A stretch of 64,000 bases of DNA from Polyangium fumosum (GTDB taxonomy: Bacteria; Myxococcota_A; Polyangia; Polyangiales; Polyangiaceae), in NCBI RefSeq assembly GCF_005144585.1, contig NZ_SSMQ01000039.1, positions 49,300 to 113,299 on the forward strand, given 5' to 3'. Positions 11,505 through 18,945 of this stretch are shown here, piece after piece (positions within the stretch are counted from its first letter, which is position 1; the number at the start of each line of letters is the position of its first letter). The position numbers and the translations under genes are program-made. The notes below the pieces were generated by a model. It was not told the origin of the DNA. It was given only the letters and a program-made list of their open reading frames with translations, and did no database searches.

Positions 11505-12209
11505 CTACTGCTGCGCGAGCCGCCAGAGCAGATACGCGTCCGACTTCATCGTCTCGGGCAACGACTCCATCGGATCCCGCGACAAACGTGCCATCGCCTC
11601 GGGATCTTTCGCCCCTTCTTCCGGCGTGCCCGCGGCGACGAGGGCCTCGACGGACGGCACGGGCGGCAGATCCACCATGAGGTGAATGCGCGGCGATCCA
11701 AGGTTTTCCGCGCCGTGCGGCACGCTGTTGTTGAAGGCCCACGCGGTGCCCGCGGGCAGATGCAGGAAGCGGCCCGCGACGCAGAGGCGCGCGGCCGGCG
11801 TCGTGATCAGCGGGACGTGGAAGCGGTGGTGTTCGTCCCAGTGAGGCGTGTTGTCGACGTGCAGATGGATGCGCGAATCCGGCGGGCTCAAGCCGAGCCA
11901 CGCCGAGACGGGGCGCGCAGGAAACGCCGTGTCGAGCAGCTCGCAGAGGCGCGGGAGAGGCGCGAGCGCAGGGGCGTCGATGCCGCCGCCGCTCGTGAGC
12001 CGACTGCCGGGCCAGCCGCGCTCCTGCCCCCCGCGCAGGATGCAAAACGACGTGCCGAGGTGCCACTTCCACTGGCTCGGCAGCCACGTGATGTCCGCCG
12101 CTTCGATCTCGGCGACGATCGGCGCGACGTCGATCACGAGCGGAAGCCGCAGGAAACGATAGGTCTTCGGAAGCGCGCGCGGGCTCGGGACGTGACGCTT
12201 CTGGTACAT
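11505..12209 (-). CDS. Aspartyl/asparaginyl beta-hydroxylase-like protein
   Basis: The 234-residue product matches the aspartyl/asparaginyl beta-hydroxylase fold, Fe(II)/2-oxoglutarate dioxygenases that hydroxylate Asp/Asn in proteins, peptides or amino acids. Visible family features are the first metal region RIHLHVDNTPHWDEHHRFHVPL, the FNNSVPHGAENLGSPRIHLMVDL block with the second His and the 2-oxoglutarate-binding Arg, and WKWH near the N-terminus. No signal peptide, so cytoplasmic. It is 55 bases after the haem-oxygenase-like gene on the same strand and may be co-transcribed with it. Substrate unknown; the nearby halogenase and RiPP-type leader gene make a tailoring role conceivable but unproven. 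Confidence 0.8.
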   Translation of the reverse strand: MYQKRHVPSPRALPKTYRFLRLPLVIDVAPIVAEIEAADITWLPSQWKWHLGTSFCILRGGQERGWPGSRLTSGGGIDAPALAPLPRLCELLDTAFPARPVSAWLGLSPPDSRIHLHVDNTPHWDEHHRFHVPLITTPAARLCVAGRFLHLPAGTAWAFNNSVPHGAENLGSPRIHLMVDLPPVPSVEALVAAGTPEEGAKDPEAMARLSRDPMESLPETMKSDAYLLWRLAQQ

Positions 12210-12264
12210 CCGCTCTCTCTCCTGTCGAGCGGCCGTGCATCGCAGCCGACGCGGGCCACCCGTG

Positions 12265-13131
12265 TCAAGCGCCGAGCTTGACGCGAAACGGCGCGAACAT
12301 CACGGAGAGATCGTCGTCACTGCGAGCCGAACTCCCGCGCGCAAATCTCCCGATCCGGGTGGTCTCGTAAGCGGCCCTCGCGATCGCCTCGCGTTCGCCG
12401 TGCGAGAGGCCGGCGACGAGCGTGACGATGTCGTCGACGTGATCCGCGTCGGTGCCGGCCGCGCTGTGCACGCGCAGGCATCGCGTGGCGTCGACGCCGC
12501 TCGGCAACACGGCTTGCACGGCGCGCACCTCGGCCACGCTCCGCGTCGCGGCGAGGCGCTCGAGCGCGAACGCGTAGCCCACGCACCGCGCGGGATCTCC
12601 CGGGCCACGCACGAGCGACGTGAAGAAATCGACGAGCGCCGCCGCGGTCTCCGGCACGTGCGCGGCGACGAGCGCGGGGGCGTCGTAGCCGAGCGACGCG
12701 AGATCGCGCAGCGCGAGCGCATCGTGCCCTTGCTCGTCGCGCGACTTTTCATGCGCCCACGCCGCGAGCGCCGCGCGCCCCTCCGCTTCGAAGCGCTCGC
12801 GGGCCTCGATCATGAGCCTGGGCGTCGCGTGGGTCGTATGAAAGTACCCGGCGAGCCGGTGGATCCAGCCTGCGATCGTGAGCTCTCGCCGCGGCGGCGC
12901 GGGCCCTTCCCGTTGCGCGACGCCGAGCACGCCGTCGAGCAGGTTTCGTGTCGCTGCAAGGCTCACCGGCCCCTCCGGCGCCACCGAGAACGGCCCTCCG
13001 AAGGCCAGCGCTTCCTCGTGCAGGAAAGCCCGCGCGCTCGTCGCGACCACGATCCTTCCTTCCGCGATGCGCGCCCACGTGATGTCGGAACCCTGCACGA
13101 TCGACGACGCCTCCTCGGCCTTTGGCCCCAC
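12265..13131 (-). CDS. Haem-oxygenase-fold iron-dependent enzyme
   Basis: The 288 residues fit the iron-containing redox enzyme family built on a haem-oxygenase/TenA-like helical fold. The likely metal-binding helices are WAHEKSRDEQGHDALALRDL (E, D, H), YAFALERLA, and VHSAAGTDADHVDDIV (H, D, H). Members of this superfamily include non-haem di-iron oxidases that cleave or desaturate amino-acid and fatty-acid derivatives; which reaction applies here cannot be seen. It is divergent from the flavin halogenase with 62 bases between the start codons, suggesting shared regulation. No signal peptide. Confidence 0.72.
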   Translation of the reverse strand: MGPKAEEASSIVQGSDITWARIAEGRIVVATSARAFLHEEALAFGGPFSVAPEGPVSLAATRNLLDGVLGVAQREGPAPPRRELTIAGWIHRLAGYFHTTHATPRLMIEARERFEAEGRAALAAWAHEKSRDEQGHDALALRDLASLGYDAPALVAAHVPETAAALVDFFTSLVRGPGDPARCVGYAFALERLAATRSVAEVRAVQAVLPSGVDATRCLRVHSAAGTDADHVDDIVTLVAGLSHGEREAIARAAYETTRIGRFARGSSARSDDDLSVMFAPFRVKLGA

Positions 13132-13193
13132 GGATACCCCATCGGGCGCGAGGCTTCCAGGCGTGCGCGCCGCGTGATAATCGACCTCGCATC

Positions 13194-14984
13194 ATGGGCA
13201 TCGAGCGTCGCGACGTGGTCGTCCTCGGCGGGGGTCCTGCGGGCAGCACCTTCGCCGCCATCCTCAAGAAGTACGAGCCGAACCTCTCGGTCACGGTCCT
13301 CGAGAAGGCGCGCTTCCCGCGCTACCACATCGGCGAGTCCCTCATCCCCGCGTTGAACCCGGTGCTCCGCGATCTCGGGATCTACGACGATCTCGGACGC
13401 GCGGGGTTCATCCGCAAGATGGGCATCACGTTCGTGTGGGGCCGCGATCGGACGCCCTGGGACGCCGACTACCTCAAGCTCGGCGACGTCCGCGTCCACG
13501 AGGGCGCCGAGGTGCTGAACGTGCTCGGCCAGGATTTTTCGAAGCTCCTGCGCCGCCCCGAAGAGCGCGACGAAACCTTCAACGCGTTCAACGTCCGGCG
13601 CGCCGAGTTCGACCACATGATCATGAACCGCGCGCGGGACTTCGGCGCCGACGTGCGCGAGGGGACGCGTGGCAAGACGATCCACAAGGACGAACACGGC
13701 CGCGTCACGGGCGTCGACTGGGAGGATGATCAGGGCCGCGAAGGCACGATCGAGACCTCGTTCGTGCTCGACGCGAGCGGGCAAGGCACGCGCTTCACGC
13801 CCGGAGGCCGCGTCTTTGATCCGCACATGAACAACTACGCGGTCTACGGCTACTGGTCCGGCGCCGAGTGGAAGATCCTCTACCGGGGCACGCGCGACCG
13901 GACGAACGTGTTCATCTGCTCGGTCGACAAAGGCTGGATCTGGTACATCCCCGTCGCGCAGGACCTCATCAGCGTCGGCGTCGTGACGAACACGGCGCAC
14001 TTCAAAGACGCGCTCCAGAGCCAGGATCCCGAGTCGTTTTACCACGAGACGATCCAGGGCTGCCCCGAGGTCCGCGGCTTGCTCTCGCACGCGACGCACC
14101 GCGACGACTTCATCGGCGGCGGCAAGCGCATCTCGGTGACCCGCGACTGGTCGTCGTGGGCGAAGAGCCCCACGGGCCCGGGCTGGGCCACGGCCGGTGA
14201 CGCGGCGATCTTCGTCGATCCGATCCTCTCGTCGGGCGTGACGCTCGCGATGCAGAGCGGCCATCGCGCGGCGTACACGTACCGCACGGCCCGCGCGCGG
14301 CGAGACCTGCCCGAGGACGCGCTCTGGCGCGCCTACGCCGACTACATCCGCGGCGAGGCGGGCTCGTTCCTCCGGCTCGCGCGTTACTTCTACGGCAACA
14401 ACCGCGCGGCGCCCTCGTGGTGGTGGGAGGCGCAGACGCTCGTCAACGCCTCGGGCAAGCTCGCGGTCGACGATCGGCAGGCCTTCACCATGGCGAGCGC
14501 CGGGTTCTTCCCGACGCTCCGCGCGGTCACGGACGACACGGTGATCCCGCTCGTCGCGGGCATCACGGGCCTCCAGGGCGACGTGTACAACGTCTTCTAC
14601 GAGGACGGGCTGCCGCCGCCCGAGGCGCTGCCGAAGCAGGCGATGGAGCACCTCGCGCGCTTCCGGCTGGCGCTGCGCACCGAGCCCATGGCGACCGAGG
14701 GCAAACCGACGGGAGAGCTCGACGTCTTCTACGATCTCGTGAGCGACGACGCCGACTTCACGCATCGCACGCACGCGGCCCCGAGCAAGATCGCGCCTGC
14801 GCTCGGGCCCGTCGTCGAGGCGATGGGGCGCCACCACGACGTCGCGTCGCTGCTCGCCGAGGCCCCACGCCTCTTGCCCACGGGCTACGCCTCGCCCGAG
14901 GCGATCCGCGCCGCGACGCTCTCCGTCGTCCGCGCCGCCGCCAAGAAGGGTTTTGTCAGGCTCGCGCCGGGGGCGTCTGCTTGA
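13194..14984 (+). CDS. FAD-dependent halogenase
   Basis: 596-residue flavin-dependent halogenase-type protein. It has the FAD-binding GGGPAG motif at 12-17, the halogenase signature WIWYIP at 248-253, the second FAD motif GDAAIFVDPILSSG, and Lys75 (FIRKMG) at the position of the lysine that forms or positions the halogenating species. The K-x-G-x-x-F-x-WG context resembles the phenol/pyrrole or carrier-protein-bound substrate class more than tryptophan halogenases; this subgrouping is inference. The long C-terminal extension (about 400-596) is typical of that class. ATG at 13194 was chosen because the fold begins directly after it. The stop overlaps the TTG start of the protease gene, so the two are translationally coupled. 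A flavin reductase is not present nearby. Confidence 0.88.
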   Translation: MGIERRDVVVLGGGPAGSTFAAILKKYEPNLSVTVLEKARFPRYHIGESLIPALNPVLRDLGIYDDLGRAGFIRKMGITFVWGRDRTPWDADYLKLGDVRVHEGAEVLNVLGQDFSKLLRRPEERDETFNAFNVRRAEFDHMIMNRARDFGADVREGTRGKTIHKDEHGRVTGVDWEDDQGREGTIETSFVLDASGQGTRFTPGGRVFDPHMNNYAVYGYWSGAEWKILYRGTRDRTNVFICSVDKGWIWYIPVAQDLISVGVVTNTAHFKDALQSQDPESFYHETIQGCPEVRGLLSHATHRDDFIGGGKRISVTRDWSSWAKSPTGPGWATAGDAAIFVDPILSSGVTLAMQSGHRAAYTYRTARARRDLPEDALWRAYADYIRGEAGSFLRLARYFYGNNRAAPSWWWEAQTLVNASGKLAVDDRQAFTMASAGFFPTLRAVTDDTVIPLVAGITGLQGDVYNVFYEDGLPPPEALPKQAMEHLARFRLALRTEPMATEGKPTGELDVFYDLVSDDADFTHRTHAAPSKIAPALGPVVEAMGRHHDVASLLAEAPRLLPTGYASPEAIRAATLSVVRAAAKKGFVRLAPGASA

Positions 14985-16750
14985 GCGCCTACGCAAGCGA
15001 CGAGCTGACGCTCGTCTTCGTCCTGCACGAGCACGATCGCGAGTCGATCCGACGCGCAGCGGAGGCGGCGAGCCACCCGGACGACACCAAGCGCGCGCCG
15101 CACCTCGAGCGCGAGGAGCTGCGCAAGTTCGTCACGCTCCCCTCGGACGAGCGCCGCGCCGTGCTCGCGTGGCTCGAAGAGCACGGCATGCCGCACATGG
15201 ACGTGCGCAGCGTGTCGGGACAAACGATCTTCGTGAAGACCACGAAGGAGGCCGTGGGCCGCACGTTCGGCGCCGAGTGCCGGCGCTGGCTCGACGACAA
15301 GGAGAAGGACGAGCGCGCGCTCACGCCGATGGAGTGGCCGATCCCGCGGCAGATCGCGCAGTACGTGCAGTCCGTGAAGGTCCGACAGAGCGGCAACCGC
15401 GCGCGCAGCACGATGGTCGCCGACGCGGGCGCCGAGCACCCGATGCAGTTCCCCACGCTCGAAGGCGCGCGCGAGAGCCGCCCCGAGCCCGGCTTTGGCC
15501 TGACCCCCGCGGACGTCCGCGCGATCTACCGCTTCCCCAAGGCGACCGAGCTCGACGGATCGGGCGAGACGATCGCCCTCCTCATGCTCGGCGGCGCGCT
15601 CGACGAGAGCGATCTGCACGCGTTCTGGGACGCCCACGGGATCCCGCATCCGCCGGAGATCAAGACGTACCACGTGGGATCCCGGCCCTCGAAGGTGACG
15701 AGCGCGAACAAGCTCTACACGCTCGAGGTCGCGATGACCGTCGAGTGGGTGGGCGCGATGGCGCCGGGCGCGCGGATCCTCGTGTACTTCGTCGATCCGA
15801 TGGTGATCGCCGACCCGTGGGTGACGTTCCTGCTCAAGGTCATCGGCGACCGCGAGAACACGCCGACGATCGTCTCGACGAGCTGGATCACGCCCGAGCG
15901 CAGCTACTACCGCGTGCACGGGCGCCGCGTCGTGAGCGGCCTGCTCGACCAGGCGGCGGCCATCGGCGTCACGGTGATCAGCGCAGCAGGCGACTGGGGC
16001 GCCTTCGACGGCGTGCCACGCACGATCAAGGACGGGAGGTACGTCGGGGACGCCCCCTGGCCCCACGGAGTGTTTCCAGCCGTGGAGGAACGCGTGCTCT
16101 CGGTCGGGGGCACGATGATCACGGGGCGGGCGCCGCTCACGGAGATCGCTTGGAGCGGGCCGCCGCCGCCCGGGCTCGGGCGGGTGCTTCATTTCGTGCG
16201 GCTCGCGTCGAGCGGGGGGTTCAGCCGCGAGGTGCCCATCCCGAAATGGCAAAAAGACACGTTGAAGGGCTGGTATGCGCGTGGCGAGGGCGACCCTGCG
16301 GTCGTGCCGTATGGCCGCGGCTTCCCGGACGTCGCGCTCATGGCCTCGGGTTCGGCGGTGCAACGCGCGCCGAACCAACCGCTCACGATGCAGGGCTACC
16401 AGGCCGTCGCGTGTGGGCAGTGGGTCGACTACGCGGGCGGCACGAGCGTGGCGGCGCCAATCTGGGCGGCGATCGTGGCGCTCATGAACCAGGCGCGGCG
16501 CGCAGCAGGCCTCGGCCGCGTAGGCTTCATCAACCCCATGCTCTACGCACTTCGGAAGGAAACCCCCGCGCCCTTCCGCGAAATCTCCGAGGGCAGCACG
16601 GACGTGGCCATGAACGTACTCAACGCGCACGGCAAAGCGGTGATCCACCGACTGTCGGGCTACTCGGCCGGCCCTGGCTGGGACCCGGCAACGGGCCTCG
16701 GGGTGCCCGACGTGACGCGTCTCATCGAGCTCGTCACGCGGCGGCGGTAA
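14981..16750 (+). CDS. S53 (sedolisin/kumamolisin-like) peptidase with altered catalytic motif
   Basis: 589 residues from a TTG start that overlaps the halogenase stop (TTGA). An N-terminal pro-kumamolisin activation domain (about 7-100) precedes the catalytic domain (about 170-589). Catalytic Glu249, oxyanion Asp338 (SAAGDWG) and nucleophile Ser489 (GGTSVAAP) are present, and the calcium-loop end WDPATGLGVPD is recognisable. The catalytic Asp expected four residues after the Glu (ExxxD) is Thr253 (EVAMTVEW), and the calcium Asp of the D-I-T-x-G loop is Glu. It may be inactive, altered, or a binding protein. No signal peptide is visible, unusual for S53 enzymes, which are normally secreted. 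The TTG start is inferred from the overlap and the extent of the prodomain. Confidence 0.87.
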   Translation: MSAYASDELTLVFVLHEHDRESIRRAAEAASHPDDTKRAPHLEREELRKFVTLPSDERRAVLAWLEEHGMPHMDVRSVSGQTIFVKTTKEAVGRTFGAECRRWLDDKEKDERALTPMEWPIPRQIAQYVQSVKVRQSGNRARSTMVADAGAEHPMQFPTLEGARESRPEPGFGLTPADVRAIYRFPKATELDGSGETIALLMLGGALDESDLHAFWDAHGIPHPPEIKTYHVGSRPSKVTSANKLYTLEVAMTVEWVGAMAPGARILVYFVDPMVIADPWVTFLLKVIGDRENTPTIVSTSWITPERSYYRVHGRRVVSGLLDQAAAIGVTVISAAGDWGAFDGVPRTIKDGRYVGDAPWPHGVFPAVEERVLSVGGTMITGRAPLTEIAWSGPPPPGLGRVLHFVRLASSGGFSREVPIPKWQKDTLKGWYARGEGDPAVVPYGRGFPDVALMASGSAVQRAPNQPLTMQGYQAVACGQWVDYAGGTSVAAPIWAAIVALMNQARRAAGLGRVGFINPMLYALRKETPAPFREISEGSTDVAMNVLNAHGKAVIHRLSGYSAGPGWDPATGLGVPDVTRLIELVTRRR

Positions 16751-17068
16751 CCCCGCGCCGGGGCGCTGCCCCGGTCCCCGCGGGGGGCTGTCCGCCCCCT
16801 CGACCCCGGACCAGCCAGGGGCTGGACCCAGGGTTGAAAAACTGCGCTACGCGCAGTTTTTCAAACAGGCCGGCGAAGAGACCGGGGGGCCAGCAGAACC
16901 CACAGCGCGGCTGTCTTGTTTGGAAGGGTCGTTGCCAGTCTTGACCGGGCCCGTTCGATGAACTGCGCACCGCGCAGTTCATCGAGCCTGGGTCCAGCCC
17001 CTGGCTGGTCCGGGTCCAGGGGTGGACAACCCCTGGTCAGGGTCCGGGGTGAAACCCCGGTGCCAACG
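16751..17068. repeat. Modular intergenic element, copy A (complete form)
   Basis: Fills the gap between two convergent genes. It has a GC-rich left arm (16755-16820, itself hairpin-rich), a perfect 14-bp stem with TAC loop at 16834-16864, a variable middle of about 90 bases, a second perfect 14-bp stem with ACC loop at 16955-16985, and a GC-rich right arm (about 16988-17062) ending in a CCGGGGT-GAAA-ACCCCGG hairpin. Both long stems share the inner core AACTGCGC/GCGCAGTT, while their outer six pairs differ but remain fully paired. The same organisation recurs at 39,572-39,920, and the arms alone at 18,633-18,822 in inverted orientation. No protein is supported here. Confidence 0.85.
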
Positions 17069-17070
17069 CT

Positions 17071-17376
17071 TCAGAACCCGGGGTCGTAGTCGTGCAGCGG
17101 CGACGTATCGAGCGGCAGGACGCTGACATCGCCGGAGGGGGCGGAGGGCAGGACGATGTGGCGGCGTTCGGCGGTGTTTTCTACGACCACGAAGGCGACG
17201 CCGGGGGGGACTTTGAAGCCGAGATCGGAGAGGACCTTGTTCGGGTCGTCGATGAGCTTTTGGCGGAACTCGGGGTCCTGCCAGGCGCGGAGGACGACGC
17301 GATCCCAGACGGCGAGGTTTGCCATCTCGTCGGCCGACATCTCGATGTGTTTCGTATAGGTGGTCTTGTTCGTCAT
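17071..17376 (-). CDS. NHLP-type leader peptide protein (putative RiPP precursor)
   Basis: The 101-residue product matches the nitrile-hydratase-alpha-like leader family: AWQDPEFRQKLIDDPNKVL, a DLGFKVPPG box, VVVENTAERRHIVLP and SAP at the end of the leader. In RiPP systems this domain guides modification enzymes to a C-terminal core. Here about 20 residues follow the leader (about 82-101), rich in Ser, Thr, Asp, Pro and Leu but without Cys, so azoline or lanthionine chemistry based on Cys is unlikely. It lacks a clear Gly-Gly cleavage site. GGGGAAGA precedes the ATG. It follows the TrpD-like gene by 86 bases on the same strand. Some NHLP proteins may be orphan relics of nitrile hydratase, so the precursor role is inferred. 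Confidence 0.82.
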   Translation of the reverse strand: MTNKTTYTKHIEMSADEMANLAVWDRVVLRAWQDPEFRQKLIDDPNKVLSDLGFKVPPGVAFVVVENTAERRHIVLPSAPSGDVSVLPLDTSPLHDYDPGF

Positions 17377-17462
17377 CGGAAATCTTCCCCGTTCACGGCG
17401 GACGACGCAATGCGCCGAGGATACCCACCGGCGGGGGCCTCGTCACGTGGTTCCGACGACTT

Positions 17463-18581
17463 TTAGTCCACGAGGAAAGTTTCGAGCTTGGCGCGACCTC
17501 GGGCGGGCTCGGGGTTTTGGGCGTCGATCAGCGCGCGGAGCTGCGCGATCGCGCGGCCTTCTTGGATCGCGCGGCGTGCTTGATCGACGCCTGCGGTGAG
17601 CGAGTCTGCTTTGCCCATCAGCTTCAGGCCGGCGGCGGCGTTCAGGAGAAGCACGTCGACGATGGGGCCTTCGAGCTTGCCGGCGAGGGCGCGGGCGAGG
17701 ACGCGGGCGTTCTCCTCGGCCGTGCCGCGGGAGGCGATGGCTTCGAAGGGGGCTTCGCGCAGGCCGGCGTCTTCGGGGCGGATCTTGTACTCGCGGATCT
17801 CGCCGCCGGGGAGCAGCTCGGCGACGTGCGTGGGGCCGACGTTGCCGATCTCGTCGAGGTAGCGGCCGGGATGGGCCGTCGACTCGGCGCAGGGGACGAG
17901 GGCGCGCTCGTAGCCGAGATCCCGCATGACCTCGCAGACGATCCGGACGAGGCGAGGCTCGGGGACGCCGGCGATCTTGTGGCGCTCGCCGACGTGGCGG
18001 ACGAGGGGGCCGCCGATGTGGAAGGAGGTGCCGATGCGGATCTGGCTAATCACGCGGGCAAATCCGCTCGTCATGAAGGCGCGACCCACGACGGAGGTGA
18101 AGCCGAGGCGGCACGTCTCGGTGCTCTTGACCTGAGCTTCCCCCGGGGCATCGAGGTCGACGCCCCAGTGCGCGAACATGTCCGCGGCGCCGCTGACGCC
18201 GGTCAGGGCAGGAGCGCCGGGTTTGTGGACGTAGAGGCCGCAGGCGGCGGCGAGGACGGCGGCGCCGCTGGAGACGTTGACGGTCTTCAAGGCGTCCATG
18301 CCGACGCCGGCGATGCTGAGCGGAGGCTCCGGCGAGCGGACGGTGTGGGGGAACCAGAGGCGCCACTCGTCCTGGAAGGCCTCGACGACGCCGGTCAGCT
18401 CGGCCTGCGACTCCCCTTTGGCACGGAGAGCAGCGATGAAGGCGCCCTGCTGAAGCTCCGGCTGCTCGTTGCGCCAGATCTGGCGGTAGGCTTCGCGTAC
18501 TTCGTCCCGGGTGAGGTCCTCGCGCTGCTGGAGGCGGACCACGAGGCGGCCGAAGGCGCGGAGCTTGTCTTCGTCGAACAT
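17463..18581 (-). CDS. TrpD-like (anthranilate phosphoribosyltransferase-family) protein with altered PRPP motif
   Basis: 372-residue member of the nucleoside phosphorylase/phosphoribosyltransferase family III fold: an N-terminal helical domain (about 1-75, LTRDEVREAYRQIW) and an alpha/beta domain. The TrpD signature GTGGDGxxTxNVST is changed to GVGMDALKTVNVSSG (about 92-106), the KHGNRS-type block reads VHKPGAP, and SGAADMFAHWGVD corresponds to the SGSADxLExLG segment. The loss of GGDG and the KHGNRS basic residues suggests it does not use the standard PRPP/anthranilate pair. There are no other trp genes nearby. It precedes the NHLP gene on the same strand, so a tailoring role is conceivable; a divergent TrpD2-type protein is the alternative. 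Confidence 0.75.
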   Translation of the reverse strand: MFDEDKLRAFGRLVVRLQQREDLTRDEVREAYRQIWRNEQPELQQGAFIAALRAKGESQAELTGVVEAFQDEWRLWFPHTVRSPEPPLSIAGVGMDALKTVNVSSGAAVLAAACGLYVHKPGAPALTGVSGAADMFAHWGVDLDAPGEAQVKSTETCRLGFTSVVGRAFMTSGFARVISQIRIGTSFHIGGPLVRHVGERHKIAGVPEPRLVRIVCEVMRDLGYERALVPCAESTAHPGRYLDEIGNVGPTHVAELLPGGEIREYKIRPEDAGLREAPFEAIASRGTAEENARVLARALAGKLEGPIVDVLLLNAAAGLKLMGKADSLTAGVDQARRAIQEGRAIAQLRALIDAQNPEPARGRAKLETFLVD

Positions 18582-18632
18582 TGCTTCGGCGGAGCCTACC
18601 CCGATCGCGACAAACCGAGAAGGGGGACGAGG

Positions 18633-18822
18633 TGGGGGCGCCGCGCCGGGGTTTCACCCCGGACCCCGTCTGGTCAACGATGGGGCTACGCTCGGCAAAC
18701 CGAGCTACGCCCCAAACCCCGGGGTTGTCCACCCCTGGACCCGGACCAGCGAGGCGCTGGACCCGGGGTCGAGGGGGCGGACAGCCCCCCGCGGGGACCG
18801 GGGCGGCGCCCCGGCGACGCGG
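18633..18822. repeat. Modular intergenic element, copy B (inverted, arms joined, no paired hairpins)
   Basis: In the 364-base divergent gap between the TrpD-like gene and the lipoprotein gene. The reverse complement of about 18757-18816 matches the left arm of copies A and C with one or two changes, and 18648-18757 matches the right arm of copy A, including the ACCCCTGGACCCGGACCAG segment and the GGGGTTTCACCCC hairpin. The two arms are joined directly, without the paired 14-bp hairpins and middle segment. An additional imperfect stem (GGGGC...CTCGG / CCGAG...GCCCC) lies at 18682-18713. The remaining gap (18823-18945) contains the AGGAGGGG ribosome site of the next gene and probably its promoter. 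Confidence 0.8.
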
Positions 18823-18945
18823 CGAGGGTCGGCAAAGGGATCCGAGCCCGGACAGACAAGGTCCGAGCGATTCGTGTTTTGTCTTGCCGGACCCGTTTGT
18901 CCTCCTGCTAGATAGGCCACAGCTCATCGCAGGAGGGGTTTCCAG

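Noticed and set aside
16834..16864. Simple rho-independent terminator for the protease gene
   Set aside because: The same hairpin core occurs as pairs inside copies of a larger element, and no T-run follows, although it may terminate transcription as a side effect.
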